Below are positions 1 through 7,133 of a stretch of 18,362 nucleotides of DNA, piece after piece. The DNA lies in assembly GCA_025774805.1 (NCBI GenBank), contig JALGZR010000077.1:1-18362 (forward strand). Reading direction: 5' to 3'. This DNA is from a bacterium (GTDB lineage Bacteria > ARS69). A program made the translations under genes and the position numbers. A model generated the notes under the pieces. It was not told where the DNA came from. It was given only the letters and a program-made list of their open reading frames with translations, and did not search any database. Position 1 is the stretch's first letter; each line of letters starts with the position of its first letter.

Positions 1-716
1 TCTCGGATGTCATCGACGGTCTCGTCGGCACGTCGATCCCGCTCGGCATCGTCCCGACCGGAACGGGCAATCTGGTGGCGCGCGATCTCGGCATTCCGAA
101 CGAGATCGACGATGCGGTCCGGGTTATCGCGGGCGCGCCCCGGTCGAGGAAGATCGACGCGATGAGGATCGGCGATCGCGTGTTCGTGCTGAATGTCAGT
201 GTCGGTTTCAGCGCCGCGGTCATCCGCGGCACGTCACAAGGGAACAAACACCGCTTCGGCCGCATCGCCTATCTCGGGGCTATCGTCTCCAAGATCTTCA
301 CGTCGAGGCCTCGTACCCTCGTCGTCACCGCCGACGGCGCCCGGTGCGAGTACCGCGCGCTTGAGGTCGCGATCATGAACTGCGGGATGCTCGCCAAAAT
401 GCTTTATCCGAAAGGACCCGAGATTCGCATCGATGACGGAAGACTGGACGTCTTCGTCCTGGGGATCAGGACCATTCGTGAGTATCCGCGCTTCGTCGTC
501 GGAATCCTCGCGGGCCGGCCCGCCGATTTCGTTTCGCGGTACACCGGAGCGGAAAGACGCGTCACCATCCGGAGCGATGTTCCACTGCCGGTGCAGGCCG
601 ACGGAGACATCATCGGGACAACCCCGATCGAGGTCGAGCTTCTGCCCGGAGCGGTCACGGTGCTCGTTCCCGAGGAAGACCCGAACGTCCCGGCACCGGA
701 CGCGGGCGGGTCGTAG
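1..716 (+). CDS. Diacylglycerol kinase family lipid kinase, 5'-truncated
   Basis: This is the C-terminal part of a DAGK-catalytic-domain protein (YegS/BmrU/DgkB-like), a family of cytoplasmic lipid kinases that phosphorylate diacylglycerol or related lipids using ATP. The reading frame is open from base 3 to the TAG at 714-716. Near its start it reads LGIVPTGTGNLVARDLGIP, the family segment that follows the nucleotide-binding GGDGT motif, which lies before the window. Further on are GPEIRIDDGRLDV and, at the C-terminus, PVQADGDIIGTTPIEVELLPGAVTVLVP, both typical of the beta-sandwich second domain. An internal GTG at 75 could be mistaken for the start, but the family motif continues upstream of it, so the gene is cut by the window edge. 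The upstream neighbour is unknown and downstream is about 460 bp of noncoding DNA. The family assignment is firm; the exact substrate is not. Confidence 0.9.
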   Translation, partial: SDVIDGLVGTSIPLGIVPTGTGNLVARDLGIPNEIDDAVRVIAGAPRSRKIDAMRIGDRVFVLNVSVGFSAAVIRGTSQGNKHRFGRIAYLGAIVSKIFTSRPRTLVVTADGARCEYRALEVAIMNCGMLAKMLYPKGPEIRIDDGRLDVFVLGIRTIREYPRFVVGILAGRPADFVSRYTGAERRVTIRSDVPLPVQADGDIIGTTPIEVELLPGAVTVLVPEEDPNVPAPDAGGS

Positions 717-832
717 GCCGGGCACGCGCCGTGCGTCCTGCCCGCCGGCGTGGCGGGACAATCTGCGTTTCAGAAGGATGCTCGAGCTGGTGGACGAAGG
801 CCCAGAAGTCGTTGACTCCCGGGCCTTTAAGG

Positions 833-856
833 TTGGTAGCGGGGGCGGGATTTGGA
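833..856 (-). other. tRNA 3'-end-like fragment
   Basis: Read on the minus strand, this stretch looks like the last part of a tRNA: a T-loop-like TCCAAAT, then CCCGC, then an acceptor-like strand ending in ACCA. The normal T-loop would be TTCAAAT, so there is one change. The matching 5' T-stem strand and the rest of a cloverleaf are absent, so this is not a functional tRNA. Such scraps are often left by integration of elements into tRNA genes, or are decayed tRNA genes; which applies here is unknown. Confidence 0.35.
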
Positions 857-940
857 CCGAGGAGGGGTGGTGGCGTAAGCCATTGGAGGAAAAACGCGTT
901 ACGCGCCTAACCGTTTGACCCGTCGGAGGTTGCGAGTCCC

Positions 941-988
941 CTGGAGTCCGCTGGAGTCGACCCCAGTACTGGAGACGAGTGGAGACGG
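941..988 (+). repeat. Two pairs of 10-bp tandem repeats around TGGAG
   Basis: CTGGAGTCCG is followed directly by CTGGAGTCGA (941-960). After 8 bases come CTGGAGACGA and GTGGAGACGG (969-988). The TGGAG cores start at 942, 952, 970 and 980, so each pair lies one helical turn apart on the same face of the DNA. The site is about 190-235 bases upstream of the first envelope gene. A regulator binding site is possible but unproven. Confidence 0.4.
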
Positions 989-1175
989 ATTGGCGACGCC
1001 CCTCGGGGTCGGCGCGTCCTCGGCCCCGAGTCTCCCTCAACATGGAGGGGGCAGGAGTCGATACGGTGTTCAGGAACTATAGCGCAGGGTAGGGAACGGG
1101 CACGGGTGACGAGAGCGCGCAATTCGAACAGGGCGAGCGCTCGGTGAGCCCTGTGGCCGAGCTCTAGGAGATGTC

Positions 1176-1712
1176 GTGATGATGACCATGCGGAAGGTTG
1201 CCGGTGCTCCCATCGCCCTGCTGGCTCTACTGGTGGCGTCCACCCCTTCCCCGGCTGCAACGTCCGGGACCTCGGACGTCATTCTCCACGCCACGGCGAC
1301 GGCGGAGCTCAGCATCGTGGATGCGAGTATCACGCTGAACCCGTCCCAGACCGACTACGAGACCGGATACGTCTCCGCCGAGGGGGCTCCCGGAATCGAC
1401 GTGAACATTCGGACCAACAGCTCGACCGGGGCGATCCTCCGGGTGCTTTGCGCCGACGGCTCGCCGGAGATCACTCTCACCGACCTGCTCTTCAAGACCC
1501 AGACGGCTCCCGGGGGCGCCGGCACCAGTCAAAGCACCTACACCGCGATCACGGCGGCCGACCAGGACCTCTGGAGCACGACGACTGCGACGGGGGTCTC
1601 CTGGACCACCATCCAGACCGACATCCGGGTCCAGAATCTGTTCAACTATGCGGACACAGGCGGCGGAACGGACTACACGAACACACTGACCTACTCGGTC
1701 GTCGTTCAGTAG
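1176..1712 (+). CDS. Secreted beta-rich protein, candidate surface-fibre subunit (paralog 1)
   Basis: I do not recognise a named family. The 178-residue product starts with a clear Sec signal peptide (hydrophobic APIALLALLVAS, likely cleavage near SPAAT) followed by a Thr/Ser/Asp-rich, strand-forming mature protein of about 150 residues. It is a paralog of the gene at 2041: both share PSQTDYETGYV, GI.V.., YTAIT.ADQ.LWST, TD.R.Q.L..Y.D, GGT.YTN.LTY.VV.Q. The ending YTNTLTYSVVVQ resembles the last strand of pilin-type or WxL-type beta-sandwiches. An AGGAG at 1166-1170 serves either the GTG at 1176 or the ATG at 1179. It lies upstream of a PapD-like chaperone and a barrel protein on the same strand, which suggests an exported subunit of a surface structure. 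The subunit role is inferred from context and fold style only. Confidence 0.75.
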   Translation: MMMTMRKVAGAPIALLALLVASTPSPAATSGTSDVILHATATAELSIVDASITLNPSQTDYETGYVSAEGAPGIDVNIRTNSSTGAILRVLCADGSPEITLTDLLFKTQTAPGGAGTSQSTYTAITAADQDLWSTTTATGVSWTTIQTDIRVQNLFNYADTGGGTDYTNTLTYSVVVQ

Positions 1713-2040
1713 GGACAACCCTCCGGGCGCGATCGGGACCATCCCGTCCGCGCTACCATGGCCCCCCCACCCGAAGGATGGATGGGGGGTCATCTGTCCT
1801 TCCCCGGTCCGCCCGCGTCGTACGGCAGCTCGCCCGATGTCTCCGTAGGACCCCCTGCCGGCCCCGGGAACCCGTCGGCCGCTCCTGCGACCGCTCCATC
1901 TCCCCCGGGCGGACCGCTCCCCACCCTGAGAAGGCCCTTCGGACGTTCTCGGCATCTTTCCGTAAGGTTCGCGGTCCTTTTGCCGAAAATAGGAAAGTCG
2001 TGTAGTCCCGCTGTCTCGCGTTAACGGGAGGGTCGGGGCA
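1713..2040. other. Intergenic gap between the two paralogous small genes
   Basis: This 328-bp gap has no convincing gene. It contains a strong G/C hairpin (1763-1789) soon after the first paralog and a Shine-Dalgarno-like GGGAGG (2026-2032) before the GTG start of the second. No good sigma-70-type promoter was seen. The hairpin could reduce read-through so that the two paralogs are made in different amounts. Confidence 0.5.
1763..1789 (+). terminator. GC hairpin after first paralog (attenuator or terminator candidate)
   Basis: Six C's (1763-1768) pair with six G's (1784-1789). The stem continues with A-T, one mismatch and two C-G pairs around a 7-base loop GAAGGAT. There is no T-run after the stem, so it is not a classical intrinsic terminator. 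It may instead attenuate transcription or protect the upstream mRNA end. Confidence 0.4.
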
Positions 2041-2520
2041 GTGCGCTCTCGTGCATTCTCCGGATTCGGAATCGCATGCCTCATGTTGCCGGTGGGTCCC
2101 GGGACTTCGTGGGCTCCACCACTCAGCATCACGATATCGGACGCGAGCGTCTCCCTGCTTCCGAGCCAAACCGATTACGAAACCGGCTATGTGGAGGCGA
2201 CCGGAGAGGCCGGAATCAACGTCCTCGTCACCACGGACAATGCGGCGGGGCTGATGCTTTACGTCCGCTGTGACGACGCGACTCCCGACATTCTCCTCTC
2301 CGACTTTCTGGTCCGGTGTTCCACCCCCGGGACGCTCATGTCCTCCTATACCGCGATCACCGGGGCGGACCAGGCGCTCTGGTCCACCGACAGTGCAGTC
2401 ACGGACGAGGGCGTGGACACGGACGTGCGGATCCAGGGACTGTGGAGCTACCCGGACGCCGCGGGCGGTGGCACGACGGCGTATACGAACTCTCTGACCT
2501 ACACGGTGGTGGATCAATGA
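2041..2520 (+). CDS. Secreted beta-rich protein, candidate surface-fibre subunit (paralog 2)
   Basis: This 159-residue protein has an N-terminal signal peptide (FSGFGIACLMLPVGPGTSWA) and a mature region homologous along its length to the product of the gene at 1176. Shared blocks are DAS..L.PSQTDYETGYV, D..P.I.L.D.L, YTAITGADQALWST, TDVRIQ.LW.Y.DA.GGGT.AYTN and SLTYTVVDQ. Unlike paralog 1 it has two cysteines flanking the DDATPDILLSDFLVR segment, so an intramolecular disulfide is possible; paralog 1 has only the first. The start is a GTG with GGGAGG about 8 bases upstream. Its stop overlaps the ATG of the chaperone gene (ATGA at 2517-2520), so the two are probably translationally coupled. I infer a subunit or client of that chaperone; no database family is claimed. 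Confidence 0.78.
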   Translation: MRSRAFSGFGIACLMLPVGPGTSWAPPLSITISDASVSLLPSQTDYETGYVEATGEAGINVLVTTDNAAGLMLYVRCDDATPDILLSDFLVRCSTPGTLMSSYTAITGADQALWSTDSAVTDEGVDTDVRIQGLWSYPDAAGGGTTAYTNSLTYTVVDQ

Positions 2521-3728
2521 AGGGGCATCGAGACGCGAATGCCAGAAGGGCGATCATGACTCGCGTCGCGGCCATCTTCCTGGTTCTGAATGCGCCCGCA
2601 ATCGCGGACATGCGCATGGCCATCACCCCGGCGAAGCTCCAGCTCTCCCTCGAGCCGGGAGCTTCCCACGTGGCGACCGTGGAGGTGAGCAACAACGGGG
2701 ACGACGCGATCCGCATGATCAGTTACGTCGCCGACTGGACGACGTCCCGGGAAGGCGGGATGGTATTTCTTCCTTCCGGTGCCGTCGACCGGTCCGCGGC
2801 CGCCTGGGTGGAGGCCGATCTGTCCGAGTTCATCCTGCCCCCGCACGATTCACGGATCGTCCGCGTGAGCGCGAGCCTGCCGGACACCGCGCGGGGCTCG
2901 TACTGGGCTCTTCTCTTCTTCGAAGGGGAAGGCGAGACACGTGAGGGACGGCTCGGCGTGGCCGCGAAGGCGCGGATGGGGACCACAATCTACTTGACGG
3001 CGTCGGGAACCGACGAGCGGGACGACGTCCTGACCGGGATGGAGGTCGAGAGGACTGCCGCCGCCGATTCGCTGCAGCTCGTCACCTCCCTCGCGAACCG
3101 CGGAAACGTCCACTACTACCCGGACGGCTGGTTCCAGGTCCTCGATGAAAGCGGTCAAGTCCTGTTCGAGGAGAAGCTCCCCCTCCGCGTGCTGCTTCCC
3201 GGAAGAGAGACGGTCTACCGTATCCCGTGGCGTCCCGAGTCCGCGGGGTCCCGCCGGCTGGTCGTCACCGTCGATCCCGGTCTCGAGACCCTGATGCAAG
3301 GAATCAAGCGGTTCGTGGTTCCCAAGCCACCGGCACGCGGGCCGGCGGCCATCCCGGAGCGGCTCGTCGCACAGGCGACACCGCTCCCCGCCGATGTCGA
3401 TTCGCCTCGCGCGTCGCCGCCCGGTGAGAGGACTGCCGCGGTCCACGAGACGCGGCCCATCCCCGACGCCCAGGCCGAGTCCACCTTGCCCTACGGCGTG
3501 CACGTCGAATCGTTCACGACCCGTGCGGAAGTCGCCGTCGCGAAGCGTCGGTATTTCGCGCTGGATTGCCCGATCACGGTCAGGACGGTCAACCTGGAAG
3601 GCAAGGGAACTTGGCATCAGATCATTCTCGGGCAATTCGCCGACAAGGCGGAAGCGCAGGAGTTCAGCAAGGGGCTGGATGAGATACTTGACCTGGAATA
3701 CATGGCGGTCGTCCGCTTCGATCCGTAG
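2517..3728 (+). CDS. PapD-like periplasmic chaperone fused to a C-terminal SPOR domain
   Basis: The 403-residue protein has a hydrophobic signal segment (residues 14-30, MTRVAAIFLVLNAPAIA), then a first Ig-like domain (about 32-165). That domain runs ITPAKLQLSLEPGASHVATVEVSNNGDDAIRMISYVADW... FILPPHDSRIVRVSASLPD... GSYWALLFFEGE, the layout of the PapD/fimbrial-chaperone N-domain, also seen in DUF916-like WxL-associated proteins. A second Ig-like domain follows (about 170-270, LANRGNVHY, GRETVYRIPW), then a Pro/Ala-rich linker (about 270-325) and a SPOR-like domain (326-401, YGVHVESFTTRAEV..., IILGQFADKAEAQEFSKGL). SPOR domains bind denuded septal peptidoglycan. The ATG at 2517 overlaps the previous stop; Met14 (2556), with AAGGG before it, gives a more usual signal peptide and is an alternative start. 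The likely role is to fold or hold the two small secreted proteins while bound to the cell wall. The chaperone function is inferred. Confidence 0.75.
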   Translation: MKGHRDANARRAIMTRVAAIFLVLNAPAIADMRMAITPAKLQLSLEPGASHVATVEVSNNGDDAIRMISYVADWTTSREGGMVFLPSGAVDRSAAAWVEADLSEFILPPHDSRIVRVSASLPDTARGSYWALLFFEGEGETREGRLGVAAKARMGTTIYLTASGTDERDDVLTGMEVERTAAADSLQLVTSLANRGNVHYYPDGWFQVLDESGQVLFEEKLPLRVLLPGRETVYRIPWRPESAGSRRLVVTVDPGLETLMQGIKRFVVPKPPARGPAAIPERLVAQATPLPADVDSPRASPPGERTAAVHETRPIPDAQAESTLPYGVHVESFTTRAEVAVAKRRYFALDCPITVRTVNLEGKGTWHQIILGQFADKAEAQEFSKGLDEILDLEYMAVVRFDP

Positions 3729-3758
3729 CGCGGGTGGAATGCAGCGCCCCCGGAGCTC

Positions 3759-6392
3759 ATGAAACAGAAACTGGCCGCCGTCGCAGTTCCCGTTATCCTC
3801 CTCGTCGGGATCATCTCGCTCATCGGGAGATCTCCGTCATCCCCGGAGACCGCCGAGAGAGAAGAGCCGCTCGACCTCGATCCTCACACCCCGAGGGTCT
3901 TTCCCACTCAGATTGATTCTGCGCCGCGCGACGAGGACCCGACACGCTCCGTCGTGGTCTCACGCGATCCAACGCGGCACGAACGGCGGGAGACCGGGAG
4001 ACCGGAAGAGGACCCATCGCGCGGTAGGACCGCCGTCACACAAGATGAGAGCGCGAGCGTCCGACCGGAGGGTCGGACGGGGTCGGATCCCTCCCGGCCG
4101 GAATCAGACGAGCCGGCATCAGGCACCTTCGCCCCCCGCTCGCCGCTCCGGCCGGCGGGGACATCGAACGTCGAACCGCGACTTGACGATCTTTCGTTCG
4201 ACACGTTCGAAGTTCGCCAGATCCCTCTGTCCGATTTTCCCGCCGCCGGGGCCACGCATCGGCGGACCCGCGAGCGAAAGGCCCTGGCGCGCGCGTCCGA
4301 AGGGCGGCCCGCATTCCGACCCACCGCCCCGGGGGCGGGCCCGACCCTGTGGGACGAGATGGCGCTTCGCGTCTCGAGTACACAGAACCGCCCGCGAATC
4401 GGAGCTGCGACCCGCGAGGGCTGGTACGACCTGAGGCTGGCCCGCTGGCTCCAGGCCGGTCGGCTCGACCTGGGCGCTCGGGTCGGGGACCGCAACAACG
4501 ACCTCTACCTAGCCCGGGGATACGTCGAGTTCGAGTCCCGAACCGGATGGCTCGCGGCAGTCGGGGACCAGACGGTCGGGTACAGCGGTGCGGGGCTCCA
4601 TGGAACGACGGCCCGGGGCCTCCGCATGGAGCATGCGGGGGGCTCATCGACTGCCTGGAGAGCGGGCCTCATGGCCGGCCGTGCGGCCGTGCATTATGCC
4701 AATCTCGTCAAAGGGGACTTCCCGCGAAGCCTGGAAGCCGGCTATCTCAAGATGGACCAGCGGCGCCGTCAGTCCATCGAAGGAGTTGCCTATCACTTCT
4801 CCGATCGGGACGCGGGGAGCTTCTCGGCTCCTGACGGTGTCCAGGCCGGCTCCGGGATCGGTCTCGTCGGGTCGTTTCGCCGGACGGGCCTGGACCTGCG
4901 CGGCGATCTCGCGGTTTCGGACGTGCACTACCAGGCCGGTGACGAGCGGCAGGGGCGGACGGCCGGCATTCGAGGGCGCGCGGATCGCGGCCCGTTGACG
5001 CTTTCGGGGCGCTACCAGGAAACCGGTGGCACCGCCTACGAGGTCGGATCTCTCGGCATTCTCCAGCCGACGCCCCGGCGGATCGAGGACGTGAATCTCT
5101 CCGTCCGACCCGGCGCCGGGTTCGGCCTGAGTGCCTGGGCCGGTCGCTGGCGCTATCCGCCATCCTTTCTGGCCGACACTTTGGGGTCGAACGTCGAAAG
5201 GTACTCATTGCGGGGAAACCGGGGGGGGGTAAAGCTCTCCTGGAAGAGCCCTCGCGGCGGAACCGGTCTCTCCGCGTCGCGGGAGTTTCGTCGGCGGTCC
5301 CTCGAGCACGGCTCCGAAGACGTCGTCACGCGGAACGCCTCCGTTTCGCAGAGGTTCCGGCGGGGTCTCAACGCTTCCCTCATCTGGAACCAACTCGACT
5401 ACACCGGCCGAGCCCCTCACGACTACGTGACCGGATCTGTGAGCCTGCGTGTAGGGCGGGGCGGCACGCTGACGTTGCAGCAGCGGACTCTGTGGCAGGA
5501 ACCCGTCGGGCCGCGTCTCGAGTCGATTGCCGACCTGTCGTCGATCCGCGCGCTCGCGGGGCGGCTGCTCCTGTCGGCCCAGATCGCCCTGAGGCACGAG
5601 GGGCAAGAGGATGGCCGCTTTCACCGAGTCCAGACGCAGGGGCGGCTGTCCGGCGACTATCGCCTGGGGCGAGACGTCCGATTCTCCGGTCGCTACCAGC
5701 TGAGCCACTCCCCGGGAGGGGATGTACACACGATCGATCTCGCGCTGAGTCACCAACTGGGCCGGACCAGCGAAGTGTTTCCCGGTTCCGGATTGGATCC
5801 TGTCGGCCTGGACCGCCAGATCGTGATCGGCCGTGTCTTCGATGATCGAAATCACGACGGGAAATGGCAGAGTGATGAACCCGGCATCCCCGGCGTGGAG
5901 ATCGCGATCGACGAGGAGACTCGCGAGCCGGTGGTCACGGACGTGAGCGGTGTCTACCGCGCCTTCCTGCGCATCGGCCGGCACTTCCTGCGGCTGTTGC
6001 CGGCCTCCGTGCCGATCGAGTATGCGCTCGACGGAGCCGGGCCGATCGCGCTGGAAGTCATGTCCGACCGGACCGCCGGACACGACTTCGCGCTCAGGCA
6101 CCGCGCGGGGTCCATCGAGGGGTTCGTTCTCGACGATCGGTCGGGTGAAGGAGTGCCCGACGTGAGGATCTACCTGCGCGACCACTTGTATACATACACC
6201 GACGCGACCGGCGCCTACCGGTTCCAATCACTGCCCACCGGCGACTACGACGTTCGCATCGACACGGACACCCTTCCGTTCGGCTATCGGCCCGTGGGCT
6301 CGCAGGGGACGCGGGTTCGCGTGGAGGAGTCGGGCGAGGTCGGTCAATGTGTCTTCCGTGTTTCTCGCCCGATACGCGTGACCGAGTTCTAG
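3759..6392 (+). CDS. Large envelope protein: membrane anchor, disordered linker, predicted beta-barrel, two Sdr/CnaB-like domains
   Basis: 877 residues. Residues 5-22 form one hydrophobic segment (LAAVAVPVILLVGIISLIG) without an obvious signal-peptidase site. Next comes a charged, Pro/Arg/Glu/Ser-rich linker (about 25-190). From about 197 to 680 there are many alternating short strands with aromatic and Arg/Gly pattern (GRLDLGARVGDRNNDLYLARGYVEF, WLAAVGDQTVGYSG..., LSGRYQ), as expected of an outer-membrane barrel; VGD...LHGTTARGLRM recalls usher-type barrels. At about 689 DDRNHDGKWQSDEPGIPGV is a calcium-binding Sdr B-type motif opening a first carboxypeptidase-regulatory/Sdr-like domain. A second starts near 783 (GSIEGFVLDDRSGEGVPDVRIYL..., TDATGAYRFQSLPTGDYDVRI). 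The last residue is Phe. GGAG sits 3 bases before the ATG, 30 bp after the chaperone gene, so the two are one operon. The most likely role is an usher-like or anchoring partner. Barrel topology is a prediction by eye. Confidence 0.7.
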   Translation: MKQKLAAVAVPVILLVGIISLIGRSPSSPETAEREEPLDLDPHTPRVFPTQIDSAPRDEDPTRSVVVSRDPTRHERRETGRPEEDPSRGRTAVTQDESASVRPEGRTGSDPSRPESDEPASGTFAPRSPLRPAGTSNVEPRLDDLSFDTFEVRQIPLSDFPAAGATHRRTRERKALARASEGRPAFRPTAPGAGPTLWDEMALRVSSTQNRPRIGAATREGWYDLRLARWLQAGRLDLGARVGDRNNDLYLARGYVEFESRTGWLAAVGDQTVGYSGAGLHGTTARGLRMEHAGGSSTAWRAGLMAGRAAVHYANLVKGDFPRSLEAGYLKMDQRRRQSIEGVAYHFSDRDAGSFSAPDGVQAGSGIGLVGSFRRTGLDLRGDLAVSDVHYQAGDERQGRTAGIRGRADRGPLTLSGRYQETGGTAYEVGSLGILQPTPRRIEDVNLSVRPGAGFGLSAWAGRWRYPPSFLADTLGSNVERYSLRGNRGGVKLSWKSPRGGTGLSASREFRRRSLEHGSEDVVTRNASVSQRFRRGLNASLIWNQLDYTGRAPHDYVTGSVSLRVGRGGTLTLQQRTLWQEPVGPRLESIADLSSIRALAGRLLLSAQIALRHEGQEDGRFHRVQTQGRLSGDYRLGRDVRFSGRYQLSHSPGGDVHTIDLALSHQLGRTSEVFPGSGLDPVGLDRQIVIGRVFDDRNHDGKWQSDEPGIPGVEIAIDEETREPVVTDVSGVYRAFLRIGRHFLRLLPASVPIEYALDGAGPIALEVMSDRTAGHDFALRHRAGSIEGFVLDDRSGEGVPDVRIYLRDHLYTYTDATGAYRFQSLPTGDYDVRIDTDTLPFGYRPVGSQGTRVRVEESGEVGQCVFRVSRPIRVTEF

Positions 6393-6418
6393 CCTGCATA
6401 TCTCACCAGCCTCTGCTG
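6390..6418 (+). repeat. Dispersed repeat, copy 1
   Basis: The copy begins with the TAG stop codon of the barrel gene and continues CCTGCATATCTCACCAG and then CCTCTGCTG. Bases 6396-6418 (23 bases) are an exact reverse complement of 10822-10844. Copy 5 at 17810 likewise starts at a stop codon. Confidence 0.8.
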
Positions 6419-6455
6419 AGGTCCAGCGACCAGATCGGGTGGGTGAAAGCGAAAC

Positions 6456-6472
6456 CGGGGGGGAATGCCCCG
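6456..6472. terminator. Small hairpin between convergent genes
   Basis: CGGGG (6456-6460) pairs with CCCCG (6468-6472) around a 7-base loop. It lies between the convergent ends of the barrel gene and the cupin gene. It has no T-run, so its role as a terminator is weakly supported. Confidence 0.25.
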
Positions 6473-6489
6473 TCGGCGGACGAGCGGAG

Positions 6490-6915
6490 TCACTCCACCA
6501 GAATGCGCTCCGGCTGATCCTGCTCGTGGACCCGAAACACGATCAGGGTGGCACCTTCGTCCGCCGTGATGGCGGTGTGGACCTGCCGCAGGGGCACCAT
6601 GGCCGCGCCGCCGGCTCGGAGGGTGATGTCGTCCTTGTCCTTCTGCCAGAGCGTGATCGAACCTTCGACCATGTAGGCGAACTCCTCGCCGGGGTGCCAG
6701 TGCTTCGGGAGGGTGGTGTGCGGCGGAATCGTCACGCGACTGACGATGACCTCCGTTCCCACCACGCCCTCGAGCACCTGCTTCATCAGGGTCTCGAGCT
6801 TCAGGCCGGGCGCCGGACTCGCCGCCTCCTGACCGGGTTTCTCTTCGTGGGCAGTTGCCCCCGGCGTCGTTCCGAGCACGCTCAGCAGGCAGAGGGTGAC
6901 GATCATCGGTCGCAC
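6490..6915 (-). CDS. Secreted metal-binding cupin-domain protein
   Basis: 141 residues with a Sec signal peptide (MIVTLCLLSVLGTTPGATA) and a single cupin barrel (about 40-135). Cupin motif 1 is visible as PKHWHPGEEFAYMVEG: His72, His74 and Glu78 are metal ligands and Gly85 closes the motif. Motif 2 supplies the fourth ligand, His113 (PLRQVHTAI). Small secreted cupins of this kind are metal-binding enzymes or sensors of unknown substrate, so no reaction is claimed. The GTG start is chosen because a perfect AGGAGG (6923-6928) lies 7 bases before it; an ATG three codons later is too far. It is divergent from the MBL-fold gene at 7134 across a 218-bp gap, and both products are predicted to be exported, so shared regulation is possible. 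Confidence 0.85.
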   Translation of the reverse strand: MRPMIVTLCLLSVLGTTPGATAHEEKPGQEAASPAPGLKLETLMKQVLEGVVGTEVIVSRVTIPPHTTLPKHWHPGEEFAYMVEGSITLWQKDKDDITLRAGGAAMVPLRQVHTAITADEGATLIVFRVHEQDQPERILVE

Positions 6916-6922
6916 TCGCGTT

Positions 6923-6928
6923 CCTCCT
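6923..6928 (-). promoter_or_regulatory. Ribosome binding site that sets the cupin GTG start
   Basis: A perfect AGGAGG on the minus strand, 7 bases before the GTG at 6915. It favours this GTG over the ATG at 6906. Confidence 0.7.
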
Positions 6929-7133
6929 AGCGGGTCCCTCGTTCGGTGATGCGGCGTGCTCCGGGCAGAGTGCAGCCGCGCGCGAACGTCAGCATAGCCC
7001 GGCGCGGATCGGACTGTCCATGGTGCGAGCCATCTCGGTACGAGACGGGGGAAACGAATCGGGCTAGGATGGGCTCGTCCACCGACGAATCGGCCGCAGC
7101 GCGGCCCGCCAACGAGGAAACGGAGGAGAATCC

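Larger units (their letters stand above)
717..1175. other. Noncoding stretch between lipid kinase and envelope locus
   Basis: I see no convincing gene here; the open frames across it are extensions of antisense or out-of-frame reading of the neighbours. It holds a short tRNA 3'-end-like fragment (about 833-856, minus) and two pairs of 10-bp tandem repeats (941-988). The promoter for the gene at 1176 presumably lies in the last 150 bases. A TATAGC at 1078-1083 could be a -10 box, but no good -35 sits at the right distance. Confidence 0.6.

Noticed and set aside
833-860. A functional tRNA gene
   Set aside because: Only a 3'-end-like piece is present; no anticodon arm, D arm or acceptor partner can be formed upstream.
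2316-2516. Extension of the chaperone frame upstream to 2316
   Set aside because: It would overlap the second subunit gene by 200 bases and bury the signal peptide; the ATG at 2517 or 2556 gives a normal leader.
1227-2517. Minus-strand frames of 301 and 254 codons opposite the small secreted proteins
   Set aside because: The two + strand products are clear paralogs with signal peptides; the antisense frames overlap each other and have no features.
5205-6227. Minus-strand frame of 340 codons opposite the barrel gene
   Set aside because: No Shine-Dalgarno or family features; the + strand frame has strand patterning and Sdr motifs through the same bases.
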